A DNA stretch of 64,000 nt from Azospirillum melinis (GTDB lineage: Bacteria; Pseudomonadota; Alphaproteobacteria; Azospirillales; Azospirillaceae): contig NZ_WHOS01000017.1 in the NCBI RefSeq assembly GCF_013340935.1, positions 61,563-125,562 on the forward strand. The letters run 5' to 3'. Below are positions 49,253-57,545 of this stretch, piece by piece. Positions within the stretch are counted from its first letter, which is position 1, and every line of letters starts with the position of its first letter. The notes under the pieces are model-generated. The model was not told the origin of the DNA, ran no database searches, and worked only from the letters and a program-made list of their open reading frames with translations. The translations under genes were made by a program, and so were the position numbers.

Positions 49253-49549
49253 ATGCAAGTCAACCCGGCCATACCGTCCTACCAGACGCTGAAGCCAACC
49301 CCGCAGCTGACGCCCGCGGCGCAGGTCGCCATGTCCCCGGCGGTCCAGGCGGCCCAGCAGACCGCGCCTGCGGTGCGGACGCAGACCGTCGCGGCCCCCC
49401 AGGCGGCCGGCAAGTCCGACCAAACCCGCGACGCCCGCACCGCCACCCAGGGCAATCAGGCGGTCGACACCACCGCGGGTACGCTCGCCGCCCGGGTGAA
49501 TGCGCAGGGCTACCAGCCGCGCGGGTCTTTGCTGAACCTGTCGGTCTAA
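49253..49549 (+). CDS. Small hypothetical protein, Ala/Gln/Thr-rich
   Basis: A 98-residue protein, MQVNPAIPSYQTLKPTPQLT at the start and GYQPRGSLLNLSV at the end, with a low-complexity Ala/Gln/Thr middle. No signal peptide, membrane helix or domain is recognised. It is believed real because its start and end sequences are non-repetitive, its frame spans the whole gap, and a strong terminator follows 22 bp after the stop. The YQPRGSLLNLSV ending resembles small flagellin-associated or motility-linked proteins of relatives, but this is only an impression. Confidence 0.65.
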   Translation: MQVNPAIPSYQTLKPTPQLTPAAQVAMSPAVQAAQQTAPAVRTQTVAAPQAAGKSDQTRDARTATQGNQAVDTTAGTLAARVNAQGYQPRGSLLNLSV

Positions 49550-49571
49550 TCCGGACACCGCTCCAATAAGG

Positions 49572-49608
49572 AAAAGGCGGCGGAGGGTTCCCCCTCCGCC
49601 GCCTTTTT
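49572..49608. terminator. Strong terminator, bidirectional
   Basis: Arms AAAAGGCGGCGGAGGG and CCCTCCGCCGCCTTTTT around a short loop. It lies between the small hypothetical gene and the convergent PRC-barrel gene. Confidence 0.95.
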
Positions 49609-49620
49609 CCATGGGCGAAC

Positions 49621-50058
49621 TCAGTGCGACAGTTCGCTCAGCGGACCCTTGCCCTTGACGGTCTCGTAGCGGCCCTTCTGCCACTTCTCCAGGCCCTGGA
49701 GCTGCTGCTCGGTCATGTCGAGGGTGAGCTTGTCGCCCTTCATGTGCAGCTTGTTCAGCGGCAGGACCACGTCCTTGTCGCTGACGTCGATGGTATGGTC
49801 GACGTCGATCACGGCGTAGAGCTTGTTGTTGTAACGGACGACGTCTTCGACCTCCGCCATGTTCTCGCCCTTGGCGCCGTAGATATCCTTGCCCTTCAGC
49901 TGGTCGACGTGCAGCTTCATCAGAGCCGGGTCGACGCTGTCGTCGATCGCCGCAACCGACGGGTTGTTCGACTTGGTCACGCTGTGGTCCGAGGCGGCGA
50001 GCGCGGGCGTGGCGGCGAGCAGCGCGGCGGTGCAGCCCAGAACGAGATAGCGTTTCAT
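49621..50058 (-). CDS. Secreted PRC-barrel domain protein
   Basis: A 145-residue exported protein. Signal peptide MKRYLVLGCTAALLAATPALA; a PRC-barrel domain follows (LKGKDIYGAKGENMAEVEDV, then YAVIDVDHTIDVSDKDVVLP). ATG 50058 has GGAG 7 nt upstream; the frame can be extended to 50097 but loses the signal peptide start. Unlike the 0.2-0.76 kb PRC-barrel protein it has no long linker. A stress-type promoter candidate lies just upstream. Confidence 0.88.
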   Translation of the reverse strand: MKRYLVLGCTAALLAATPALAASDHSVTKSNNPSVAAIDDSVDPALMKLHVDQLKGKDIYGAKGENMAEVEDVVRYNNKLYAVIDVDHTIDVSDKDVVLPLNKLHMKGDKLTLDMTEQQLQGLEKWQKGRYETVKGKGPLSELSH

Positions 50059-50095
50059 CGGTTGGCTCCATCTTTCGTGGATGTTGTGGCGGATC

Positions 50096-50121
50096 AACGC
50101 CCTCGCCGGCCGATGTGTTTC
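50096..50121 (-). promoter_or_regulatory. Candidate EcfG-like promoter for the PRC-barrel gene
   Basis: Minus strand GAAAC (50121-50117), 17-nt spacer, CGTT (50099-50096). The -10 half matches the EcfG consensus exactly; the -35 half differs by one base from GGAAC. Confidence 0.35.
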
Positions 50122-50130
50122 CCATTTTCC

Positions 50131-50170
50131 AAAAGAAAAAGGGCCTTCCTCCCATTTGGAGAAAGGCCCC
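50131..50170 (-). terminator. Terminator of the clpP paralogue
   Basis: On the minus strand GGGGCCTTTCTCC and GGAGGAAGGCCC (approximate arms) around AAATGG, followed by TTTTTCTTTT. It lies ~26 bp after the clpP stop. Confidence 0.88.
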
Positions 50171-50195
50171 GATTCTTACGGCTGACGCGGAACTT

Positions 50196-50822
50196 TTACT
50201 TCAGCTCGTCCATCGTGTCGATGACGTGGCTGACGATGCCGTACTCCTTGGCCTCGTCGGCCAGCATCCAATAGTTGCGGTCCGTATCCTTGGCGACCTT
50301 TTCGAACGGCTGCCCGGTCTCACGCGCGATGATCTTGTTCAGACGCTCGCGCATGCGGATGATTTCCTTCGCCTCGATGGCGATGTCCGTCGCCCGGCCG
50401 CCCGTTCCGCCCAGCGGCTGGTGGATCAGGAAGCGGGTGTTGGGCAGGCAGAAGCGGTCTTCCTTCTTCGCCGCCAGATAGATGTGGCAGCCGGCGCTGG
50501 CGACCCAGCCTGTGCCCAGCATCTTCACCCGCGGCTTGATGAAGCGGATCATGTCGTGGATGGTGTCGCCCGCCTCGACATGGCCGCCCGGCGAGTTGAC
50601 CACGACGGTGATGTCGTCGTCGCTCTCATGCGCGAGCGCCAGCAGCTGGGCCGACACGACCTGCGCCAGCTTCATGTCGATCTGACCGAAGATCAGGACC
50701 GTGCGCGCCTTGAACAGGCTCTGCTGCACGGCGGCGAACTGCGGCTGGGCGCTTTCCTTCGACTTCTCGTCCGGTTCCTTTTCGGGTTCATCGTCGAACC
50801 GGGTGTATCCGACCTGCGCCAT
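50196..50822 (-). CDS. clpP: ClpP-family serine protease subunit (variant active-site context)
   Basis: A 208-residue ClpP-fold protein. Catalytic residues are in place: Ser in GWVASAGCHIYLAA (standard ClpP has AASMGA), His in RFLIHQPLGG and Asp in KDTDRNYWM. The oligomer-forming VNSPGGHVEAGDTIHDMI is normal. The first ~28 residues (FDDEPEKEPDEKSKE) are acidic and replace the usual propeptide. No clpX, tig or lon lies beside it, unlike the housekeeping clpP, so this is probably a second ClpP with its own partner. Start ATG 50822. Confidence 0.88.
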   Translation of the reverse strand: MAQVGYTRFDDEPEKEPDEKSKESAQPQFAAVQQSLFKARTVLIFGQIDMKLAQVVSAQLLALAHESDDDITVVVNSPGGHVEAGDTIHDMIRFIKPRVKMLGTGWVASAGCHIYLAAKKEDRFCLPNTRFLIHQPLGGTGGRATDIAIEAKEIIRMRERLNKIIARETGQPFEKVAKDTDRNYWMLADEAKEYGIVSHVIDTMDELK

Positions 50823-51220
50823 TGATGTTCTTCTCCCTGGTATCGGAAGCGGGGTATCGGGACCGGGATTCGCCGCCGGAGGAATGCCCCGACTGCCGTC
50901 CCGCTGCCGCATGCGCCTTGCCTGCTTCACCACATAGCCCGTCCGGGCTTCATGTTCAACGTCCGCCGGGCCAAAATCGATGGGTCGGGCTGCGGCCGGA
51001 TGGGACGTTTGAAACGCCGTGCAACAGTTTTCCGGCGATGTTCCACTGTTCGACCCGTCCGACAAAAGGCTGTCCTCTCCGACATCGCAGGCACGACCAC
51101 TCTTCCTACCATGCGGCAACGCTGCCGGTAAGGGGAGGCGCGAAATCCGGTTCAGGCCATTGACGACCTTTGCGTAGCGACGCCAAACTCTGCCGGCGGA
51201 CGGGCCTGGAGTGCAGTGCT
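50823..51220. other. 398-bp divergent region between clpP and the glycosyltransferase gene
   Basis: No gene seen. A minus-strand promoter for clpP can be proposed: TTGAAC (50959-50954), 16-nt spacer, CTATGT (50937-50932), giving a ~100-nt leader. On the plus strand only a TTGACG (51161-51166) without a good -10 was noticed. Confidence 0.4.
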
Positions 51221-52084
51221 ATGGGCGTGACTGGAACAGGGCAGGACCCCTCCTTCGGCGTTTCCGTCATCATCGCGGCCCACCGCGCCCACGACACCAT
51301 CGCCCGCGCGGTCCGAAGCCTGCTGGAGCAGGACTGGACGGCATGGGAGGCGGTGATCGTCAGCGACGACGGCACCGATTACCGTCCGACCCTGCTGGCC
51401 GCCGGGATCGACGATCCGCGGCTGGTCTTCACCGGCACCGGCCGGGTGGGCGCCGGGGCGCCTGCGGCGCGCAACGCCGGGCTGGCGGCGGCGCGGCTGG
51501 CGCTGGTGGCGCCGCTGGATGCCGACGACCGTTTCCGCCCCGGCCGGTTGTCCGCGCTCGTGCCGCTGGCGCTCGGCAACGGTGCCGCCTTCGACAATGT
51601 CGCCGTGGTCCGCGACGAGGACGATTCGCCGTTGCAGCACCTGTATGAGGACGGGCAGGCGCCGGCCCTGCTGGATGGCGACGGCTTCCTGGCGACCTCC
51701 GTGCCGATGTTCCCGGTGGTGCGGCGCCATCTGGTGCCGGGCTGGGACGACGACGTGGATTTCTGCGACGACGTGGTCTTCAACGTCCGGCTTCTCGACG
51801 CCACCGGGCCGGTGCCGCTGGTGGCGACGCCCTTCTATGAATACCGGCAGCGCGCCGGCTCCATCACCTTTTCCGCCGACAGTGGCGCGCGTGCGGAGCG
51901 CTGCTACCGCCATGTGCTGGACCGGCTGGACGGCGACGGGCTGGGCATCCGGGACGACGGGCTTCGCCGGCGCTTCACCCAGGCCATCGCCGCCAAGCGC
52001 GCCCGCAACGCCGCCTATGAGGCTGCGTTCAAGGCCGGCCGCTGCGCCAATTTCCAGGAATTCCTGGTGCTGGAGTGGGGGTAA
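51221..52084 (+). CDS. Family 2-type glycosyltransferase
   Basis: A 287-residue GT-A fold enzyme. GVSVIIAAHRAHDTIARAVR opens the fold, AVIVSDDGTDY holds the first Asp pair, GAPAARNAGLAAAR and PLDADDRF the DxD metal site. The C-terminal half (FCDDVVFNVRLLDA; PFYEYRQRAGSITF) is typical of GT2 enzymes that build surface polysaccharides. No other sugar gene is adjacent, so the acceptor is unknown. ATG 51221 is chosen because the domain begins within 12 residues; an upstream GTG-like extension lacks support. Confidence 0.88.
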   Translation: MGVTGTGQDPSFGVSVIIAAHRAHDTIARAVRSLLEQDWTAWEAVIVSDDGTDYRPTLLAAGIDDPRLVFTGTGRVGAGAPAARNAGLAAARLALVAPLDADDRFRPGRLSALVPLALGNGAAFDNVAVVRDEDDSPLQHLYEDGQAPALLDGDGFLATSVPMFPVVRRHLVPGWDDDVDFCDDVVFNVRLLDATGPVPLVATPFYEYRQRAGSITFSADSGARAERCYRHVLDRLDGDGLGIRDDGLRRRFTQAIAAKRARNAAYEAAFKAGRCANFQEFLVLEWG

Positions 52085-52180
52085 AGACCTGAGCCGCCCA
52101 GCTCCCGCTGGCTTTGCTTTACCATTCTGTGTCAGCTTTGTTGCGTCGCACATCGCCGGACCGGACACGGGTAGACTCCC

Positions 52181-52552
52181 ATGAATGCCCCGACCTGCTG
52201 CCTCGCCCGCATCCCCGCCAATGGAAAATTCTGGCTGAAGAACGCGCGCGTTCACGACGGATTGCGCGATATCCGGATCGAGAACGGCCGGGTCCGCGCC
52301 CTGGTGCCGGCCGGCGAGTCGCCCTGCTGCGCACCGGGGCTCGACCTCGACGGTGGCGGGGTGCGGCGAATGGACGCTGATGCGCCGGTCATGGCCGGCG
52401 ATCCGGCCGACCTGTGGGTGACGCTGTGCGGCGGCCGGACGGTGCCGATGCGGGCGGGAAAGCTCGAAACCGCAAAGACCGAAGAAGTTGGCGGGCATAG
52501 GGATGCGGGCGGTCATAAAGATGCGGTGCATATGGACGGTTCGGATCGCTGA
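52181..52552 (+). CDS. Amidohydrolase remnant: N- and C-terminal sandwich without catalytic barrel
   Basis: A 123-residue protein. FWLKNARVHDGLRDIRIENG and RVRALVPAGES match the N-terminal beta-sandwich of amidohydrolases (such as cytosine deaminase), and MAGDPADLWVTLCGGR with VPMRAGKLE matches the C-terminal strands of the same sandwich. The ~300-residue TIM barrel with all metal ligands is missing between them. A His/Gly-rich tail (HRDAGGHKDAVHMDG) follows. It may be the scar of a deleted enzyme or a new small protein; no catalytic role is expected. Confidence 0.6.
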   Translation: MNAPTCCLARIPANGKFWLKNARVHDGLRDIRIENGRVRALVPAGESPCCAPGLDLDGGGVRRMDADAPVMAGDPADLWVTLCGGRTVPMRAGKLETAKTEEVGGHRDAGGHKDAVHMDGSDR

Positions 52553-52573
52553 ACCTTCTCGACTCCGGATGTG

Positions 52574-52595
52574 AACTGAACGATATAGTTCAGTT
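52574..52595. promoter_or_regulatory. Perfect inverted repeat upstream of the RND pump, TetR-type operator
   Basis: Arms AACTGAAC (52574-52581) and GTTCAGTT (52588-52595) around GATATA. It lies 60 bp before the membrane-fusion gene. The spacing is typical of TetR/AcrR-family repressors of efflux pumps, but no such regulator is encoded in this window. Confidence 0.75.
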
Positions 52596-52654
52596 TGCCT
52601 GGTGCCCCCGTCGGTTGCACTGCGGCAAAGCGAAACCCGCCCGGATCCCGGCCC

Positions 52655-53809
52655 ATGCGCCACACGCTTCGCATCGCTGCACTCCTCGTCCTGGCGGCAC
52701 TCGCCGGCGGGGCCTACTGGTATTTCGTGAAGCAGGGCGGGACCGTTGCCGGTCTGACCGCGATGGTGAACGGTGCCCTGTCCGGCGGCGCGCCGGCCCA
52801 GGGCGGCGCCTCCGGTGGGGCCGCCGGGGCCTCCAAGCCGCCGGGGGGCGCCCCGCCGATGCCGGTGGAGGCCGCCCAGGTCCGCGTCGGCACGGTCGAG
52901 CGGACGGTGACCGCCGTCGGCTCGCTGCTGTCCAACGAATCGGTGGTCGTCCGGCCCGAGATCGCCGGCCGCATCAGCGAGATCGCCTTCAAGGAGGGGC
53001 AGCGCGTCACGAAGGGCACGGTGCTGGTCCGGCTGGACGACGCAATCGCCCGCGCCACCCTGGCCCAGGCGCAGGCGAGCATCGCCTTCTCCCGCGCCGA
53101 ACTGTCGCGCGCCGACCAGCTTGTGCGCCAGAACACCGGCCCCCTGCGCAACCGGGAGCAGGCCTCGGCCAAGCTGCTGGCCGACGAGGCGGCGGTGCAA
53201 CTGGCCAAGGCGCAGCTCGACAAGCAGGTGATCGCCGCCCCCTTCGATGGGGTTCTCGGCCTGCGCAAGGCGTCGGTCGGCGATTTCGTCCAGGCCGGCA
53301 AGGACATCGTCAATCTGGAGGACATCGACACGCTGAAGCTGGACTTCCGCGTGCCGGAGATGTTCCTGCCGGCGGTGAAGGTCGGCCAGACGGTGAAGGT
53401 GGCGGTGGACGCCTTCGGCGGGCGCAGCTTCGATGGCACCGTCTACGCCATCGATCCGCTGGTCGATGTGAACGGCCGCGCCCTGGCGATCCGCGCCCGC
53501 GTGCCGAATCCCGACGGCTCGCTGCGTCCCGGCCTGTTCGCCCGCGTGTCGCTGACGCTGACCACGGTGCCGGACGCGGTGCTGATCCCCGAGCAGGCCA
53601 TCGTCGCCTTCGGCAAGGACCAGTTCGTCTTCAAGGTGGTGGACGGCAAGGTCGCCCAGACCCGCGTCGTGCTGGGCGAACGCCGCAATGCGGAGGTGGA
53701 GATCGCCAAGGGCCTTGCCCCCGGCGACATGGTTGTCACCGCCGGCCAGTTGAAGATCCGCGACGGCGTGCCGGTGGCGGTGCTGCCGGCCAAGCCGGCC
53801 GGGAGCTGA
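52655..53809 (+). CDS. RND efflux membrane-fusion (periplasmic adaptor) protein
   Basis: A 384-residue HlyD/AcrA-type adaptor. An N-terminal helix (LRIAALLVLAALAGGAYWYF) anchors it; a Gly/Pro-rich linker follows. Lipoyl and hairpin parts are seen in SVVVRPEIAGRISEIAFKEG, VLVRLDDAIARATLAQAQAS and LIAPFDGVLGLRKASVGDFV (here VIAAPFDG). The beta-barrel ends with DAVLIPEQAIVAFGKDQFVF. It joins the pump encoded 6 bp downstream to an outer-membrane channel that is not present here. Confidence 0.94.
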   Translation: MRHTLRIAALLVLAALAGGAYWYFVKQGGTVAGLTAMVNGALSGGAPAQGGASGGAAGASKPPGGAPPMPVEAAQVRVGTVERTVTAVGSLLSNESVVVRPEIAGRISEIAFKEGQRVTKGTVLVRLDDAIARATLAQAQASIAFSRAELSRADQLVRQNTGPLRNREQASAKLLADEAAVQLAKAQLDKQVIAAPFDGVLGLRKASVGDFVQAGKDIVNLEDIDTLKLDFRVPEMFLPAVKVGQTVKVAVDAFGGRSFDGTVYAIDPLVDVNGRALAIRARVPNPDGSLRPGLFARVSLTLTTVPDAVLIPEQAIVAFGKDQFVFKVVDGKVAQTRVVLGERRNAEVEIAKGLAPGDMVVTAGQLKIRDGVPVAVLPAKPAGS

Positions 53810-53815
53810 CGCGCC

Positions 53816-56800
53816 ATGGTCCTCTCCGACATTTCCATCCGCCGTCCCGTCCTGGCGACGGTAATGAGCCTCGCCCTGATGCTGATTGGCATCGTGTCGT
53901 ACCAGCGCCTGTCGGTCCGCGAATATCCCAAGATCGACGAGCCGGTCGTCACGGTGGAGACGACCTACAAGGGCGCCTCCGCCCAGATCATCGAGAGCCA
54001 GGTCACCCAGACGCTGGAGGACAGCCTCGCCGGCATCGAGGGCATTGACGTCATGTCCTCGATCAGCCGGGCGGAGAAGTCGCAGATCACCCTGCGCTTC
54101 CGGCTGGACCGCAACGTCGACGTCGCCGCCAGCGACGTGCGCGACCGGGTGGGCCGCGTCCGCGCCCAGCTTCCCAGCGAGATCGACGAGCCGGTGATCG
54201 CCAAGGTCGAGGCCGATGCACAGCCGATCATCTATCTCGCCTTCTCCTCCGACCGGCATTCGCCGCTGGAGGTGACCGACTTCGCCGACCGCTACGTCAA
54301 GGACCGGCTGCAGAACCTGCCCGGCGTGGCGCAGGTGCGCATCTTCGGTGAGCGCCGCTTCGCCATGCGGCTGTGGCTCGACCCGCAGCGGATGGCCGCC
54401 TACCGGGTGACGCCGCAGGATGTCGAGAACGCGCTGCGCCGGCAGAATGTCGAGATTCCGGCCGGCCGCGTCGAAAGCGTGGCGCGCGAGTTCACCGTGG
54501 TGTCGGAAACCGACCTGCGCAGCCCGGCGGAGTTCGAGGCCATCATCCTGCGCGACGATGCGGGCTATCTGGTCCGTCTGCGCGATGTTGGCCGGGCGGA
54601 GCTGGGTGCCCTGGACGAGCGGGTCAGCGCCCGCTTCAACGGCCGCGGCGCCGTCGCCATCGGCGTGGTGAAGCAGTCCACCGCCAACCCGCTGGACGTG
54701 TCGAAGGCGGTCAACGACGCGCTGCCCAAGATCCGCGCGGCGGTGCCGGACGGCATGGGGGTGGATGTCGGTTACGACAGCTCCGTCTTCATCGCCAAGT
54801 CGATCGACGCGGTGTTCCACACCATCTTCGAAGCGATCGTCCTGGTCGTTCTGGTCATCTTCTTCTTCCTGCGCTCGCTGCGGGCGACACTGGTGCCGCT
54901 GGTGACCATCCCGGTGTCGCTGATCGGCGGTTTCGCCCTGATGTACGCGCTGGGCTTCTCCATCAACACCCTGACCCTGCTGTCGATGGTGCTGGCCATC
55001 GGCCTCGTCGTCGACGATGCCATCGTCATGCTGGAGAACATATTCCGCTATGTGGAAGAGGGGATGCCCCCCTTCCAGGCGGCGCTGAAGGGCTCGCGCG
55101 AGATCGGTTTCGCCGTCATCGCCATGACCATCACGCTGGCGGCGGTGTACGCCCCCATCGGCTTCATGACCGGCCGCACCGGACGGCTGTTCACCGAGTT
55201 CGCCCTGACGCTGGCCGGGGCGGTGATCGTGTCCGGCTTCGTGGCGCTGACCCTGTCGCCGATGATGTGCTCCAAGCTGTTGAAGCACGAGACGAAGCAC
55301 GGCCTGCTCTACCGCGCCATCGAACGCTTCCTGGAGGGGATGACCAACGGCTACCGTCGGCTGCTGCGCCTGTCCCTGCGGGCACGGCCGCTGGTGCTGC
55401 TGATCGGGCTGGGCGTCGCCGCCGCCAGCTATGTCCTGTTCACCGGTCTGAAGTCGGAGCTGTCGCCGGTCGAGGACCGCGGCACCATCGTCGGCATCGC
55501 CATCGCGCCGGAAGGCTCCACGCTGGACTACACCATGGGCTATGCCCAGCGGATGGAGGCGCTGTTCCGCCAGATCCCGGTTCTGGAGAAGTTCTTCGTC
55601 GTCGTCGGCTTCCCCGTGGTGAATCAGGGCATCGCCTTCGTCCGCCTGATCGACTGGGACGAGCGCGAGGTGAAGCAGCAGGCGATCACCGCCCAGCTGT
55701 TCCCCAAGATGTTCGGCATCCCCGGCATCCTGGGCTTCGTCACCAACCCGCCGTCGCTGGGCCAGAGCCCGATCGACAAGCCGGTCAACTTCGTCATCCA
55801 GACCTCGCTGCCTTTCGAGGAGTTGCAGGCGATGGTCAACGCCATGATGGCGGAGGCGCGCAACTTCCCCGGCCTGACCAACCTCGACACCGACCTGAAG
55901 CTGAACAAGCCGGAGCTGCGGGTGTCGCTGGACCGCGACAAGGCGGCCGACCTGGGGGTAGATGTCGACACCGTCGGCCGGACGCTGGAAACCCTGCTGG
56001 GCGGCCGGCAGGTGACGAGATTCAAGAAGGACGGCAAGCAGTATGACGTGATCGTCCAGGTCGCCAACGTCGACCGCCGCAACCCGGACGACATCGCCGG
56101 CATCTATGTGCGCGGCGGCACCTCCGTTACCGGGGGAGCCAATCAATCCTCTGGGGGCCAGATGATCTCGCTCGCCAATCTGGTGAAGGTCGAGGAGCGG
56201 GTGGCGCCGAAGGAGCTGAACCACTTCAACAAGCTGCGCTCCGCCACCATCACCGCGACGCTGGCGCCGGGCACCTCGCTGGGCGAGGCGCTGGCCGTCA
56301 TGCAGGCGGCGGCGAACAAGGTGCTGCCGGCAACCGCGCAGACCGACTATGCCGGGCAGAGCCGCGAGTTCCGCGAATCCGCCACCGGTCTCTACTTCGT
56401 CTTCATCCTGGCGCTGGCCTTCATCTATCTGGTGCTGGCCGCACAGTTCGAGAGCTTCATCGATCCCTTCGTCATCATGCTGACGGTGCCGCTGTCGATG
56501 ACCGGTGCGCTGGCGGCCTTGCAGATGAGCGGCGGGACGATGAACGTCTACAGCCAGATCGGCCTCGTCACCCTGGTCGGGCTGATCACCAAGCACGGCA
56601 TCCTGATCGTGGAGTTCGCCAACCAGCTCCAGCGCGCCGGGACCGACATCCGCAAGGCGGTGGAAGAGGCGGCCGTGCTGCGCCTGCGCCCGATCCTGAT
56701 GACCACCGGCGCCATGGTGCTGGGTGCGGTGCCGCTGGCCTATGCCAAGGGGGCCGGTGCCGAAAGCCGGCAGGCCATCGGCGCCGTCATCGTCGGCGGC

Positions 56801-56977
56801 ATGACGCTCGGCACGCTGCTGACCCTGTTCGTCGTGCCGACCGTTTACAGCTATCTTGCCCGCAAGAAGCCGATGCAGGACGACACTGCCGGGGCGGAGC
56901 AGGCGGCCAGTGGACATGATGGCGGGCAGGGCGGCGGGCATGGCGGGGGCCACGGTGCGCCCCATCCGGCCGAGTGA
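53816..56977 (+). CDS. RND efflux pump inner-membrane transporter (HAE1 family)
   Basis: A 1053-residue AcrB/MexB-type pump. SIRRPVLATVMSLALMLIG and REYPKIDEPVVTVETTYKGA mark the N-terminus; the proton-relay Asp pair is in IGLVVDDAIVMLENIF; the second half has LNHFNKLRSATITATLAPG and TLVGLITKHGILIVEFAN with the lysine of helix 10. Length and motifs are complete. The C-terminus is Gly/His-rich (HDGGQGGGHGGGHGAPH), possibly metal-binding. Substrates cannot be predicted. It follows the adaptor gene by 6 bp. Confidence 0.95.
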   Translation: MVLSDISIRRPVLATVMSLALMLIGIVSYQRLSVREYPKIDEPVVTVETTYKGASAQIIESQVTQTLEDSLAGIEGIDVMSSISRAEKSQITLRFRLDRNVDVAASDVRDRVGRVRAQLPSEIDEPVIAKVEADAQPIIYLAFSSDRHSPLEVTDFADRYVKDRLQNLPGVAQVRIFGERRFAMRLWLDPQRMAAYRVTPQDVENALRRQNVEIPAGRVESVAREFTVVSETDLRSPAEFEAIILRDDAGYLVRLRDVGRAELGALDERVSARFNGRGAVAIGVVKQSTANPLDVSKAVNDALPKIRAAVPDGMGVDVGYDSSVFIAKSIDAVFHTIFEAIVLVVLVIFFFLRSLRATLVPLVTIPVSLIGGFALMYALGFSINTLTLLSMVLAIGLVVDDAIVMLENIFRYVEEGMPPFQAALKGSREIGFAVIAMTITLAAVYAPIGFMTGRTGRLFTEFALTLAGAVIVSGFVALTLSPMMCSKLLKHETKHGLLYRAIERFLEGMTNGYRRLLRLSLRARPLVLLIGLGVAAASYVLFTGLKSELSPVEDRGTIVGIAIAPEGSTLDYTMGYAQRMEALFRQIPVLEKFFVVVGFPVVNQGIAFVRLIDWDEREVKQQAITAQLFPKMFGIPGILGFVTNPPSLGQSPIDKPVNFVIQTSLPFEELQAMVNAMMAEARNFPGLTNLDTDLKLNKPELRVSLDRDKAADLGVDVDTVGRTLETLLGGRQVTRFKKDGKQYDVIVQVANVDRRNPDDIAGIYVRGGTSVTGGANQSSGGQMISLANLVKVEERVAPKELNHFNKLRSATITATLAPGTSLGEALAVMQAAANKVLPATAQTDYAGQSREFRESATGLYFVFILALAFIYLVLAAQFESFIDPFVIMLTVPLSMTGALAALQMSGGTMNVYSQIGLVTLVGLITKHGILIVEFANQLQRAGTDIRKAVEEAAVLRLRPILMTTGAMVLGAVPLAYAKGAGAESRQAIGAVIVGGMTLGTLLTLFVVPTVYSYLARKKPMQDDTAGAEQAASGHDGGQGGGHGGGHGAPHPAE

Positions 56978-56988
56978 CAGGGAGCGGC

Positions 56989-57372
56989 GTGGTGGCGAAT
57001 GTTCTGATCATCGATGACGACGACGTTGCGCGTGCGGTTCTGCTGCGCACGCTGACGATGGCCGGCCATGAGGCGGTCGGTGCCAGCGACGGGGTGGAGG
57101 GGATGGAGCGGTTCCGCAGCCGTCCGGCCGACAGCCCGCTCGACCTCGTCATCACCGACATCTTCATGCCGAACCAGGAAGGGCTGGCGACGATCATGGA
57201 ACTGCGGCGCGGTGCGCCGTCGCTGAAGATCATTGCGATTTCCGGTGGCGGTGCCCGCGCGTCGCTGGATGTGCTGCCGGTGGCGGAGGCGCTGGGCGCG
57301 CACCGCACCCTGCGCAAGCCCTTCACCCCAGCCGAGGTGATGGAGGTTGTGCGCGCGGTTCTGGAGGGATGA
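56989..57372 (+). CDS. Single-domain response regulator
   Basis: A ~127-residue CheY-like receiver: acidic pocket IIDDDDVAR (residues ~8-12), phosphorylated Asp in LVITDIFMPNQEG (~55), conserved Ser in IIAISGGGA and Lys in TLRKPFTPAEVMEVV (~108). There is no output domain. GTG 56989 has AGGGAG just upstream; GTG 56974 overlaps the pump stop as GTGA. No histidine kinase is adjacent. Its position makes it co-transcribed with the efflux pump, which is unusual. Confidence 0.9.
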   Translation: MVANVLIIDDDDVARAVLLRTLTMAGHEAVGASDGVEGMERFRSRPADSPLDLVITDIFMPNQEGLATIMELRRGAPSLKIIAISGGGARASLDVLPVAEALGAHRTLRKPFTPAEVMEVVRAVLEG

Positions 57373-57394
57373 AGCGCCTGTCCTCCGGGAAATG

Positions 57395-57429
57395 CGAAAC
57401 GCCGCTCTCCGGGGGAGGGCGGCGTTTCG
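57395..57429 (+). terminator. Hairpin at the end of the efflux operon
   Basis: Arms CGAAACGCCGC (57395-57405) and GCGGCGTTTCG (57419-57429) with inner CTCC/GGAG pairing. There is no long T-run, so termination efficiency is uncertain. Confidence 0.7.
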
Positions 57430-57545
57430 CTGTCGTGGGTTCCAGCCGATTTGCCTGACCGGGCCTTATCCGGCACCTATGTCGGGGTGTCCGTGACGCA
57501 TCTATCTCGGGGCGTCTGCGACGCCCGGGTCAGGATTCCCGCAGG

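Noticed and set aside
51152..56965. A 1937-residue open frame opposite the RND pump genes
   Set aside because: It is rich in His, Arg, Gln and Gly with no domain, and mirrors the codon pattern of the pump genes on the plus strand; a typical shadow in GC-rich DNA.
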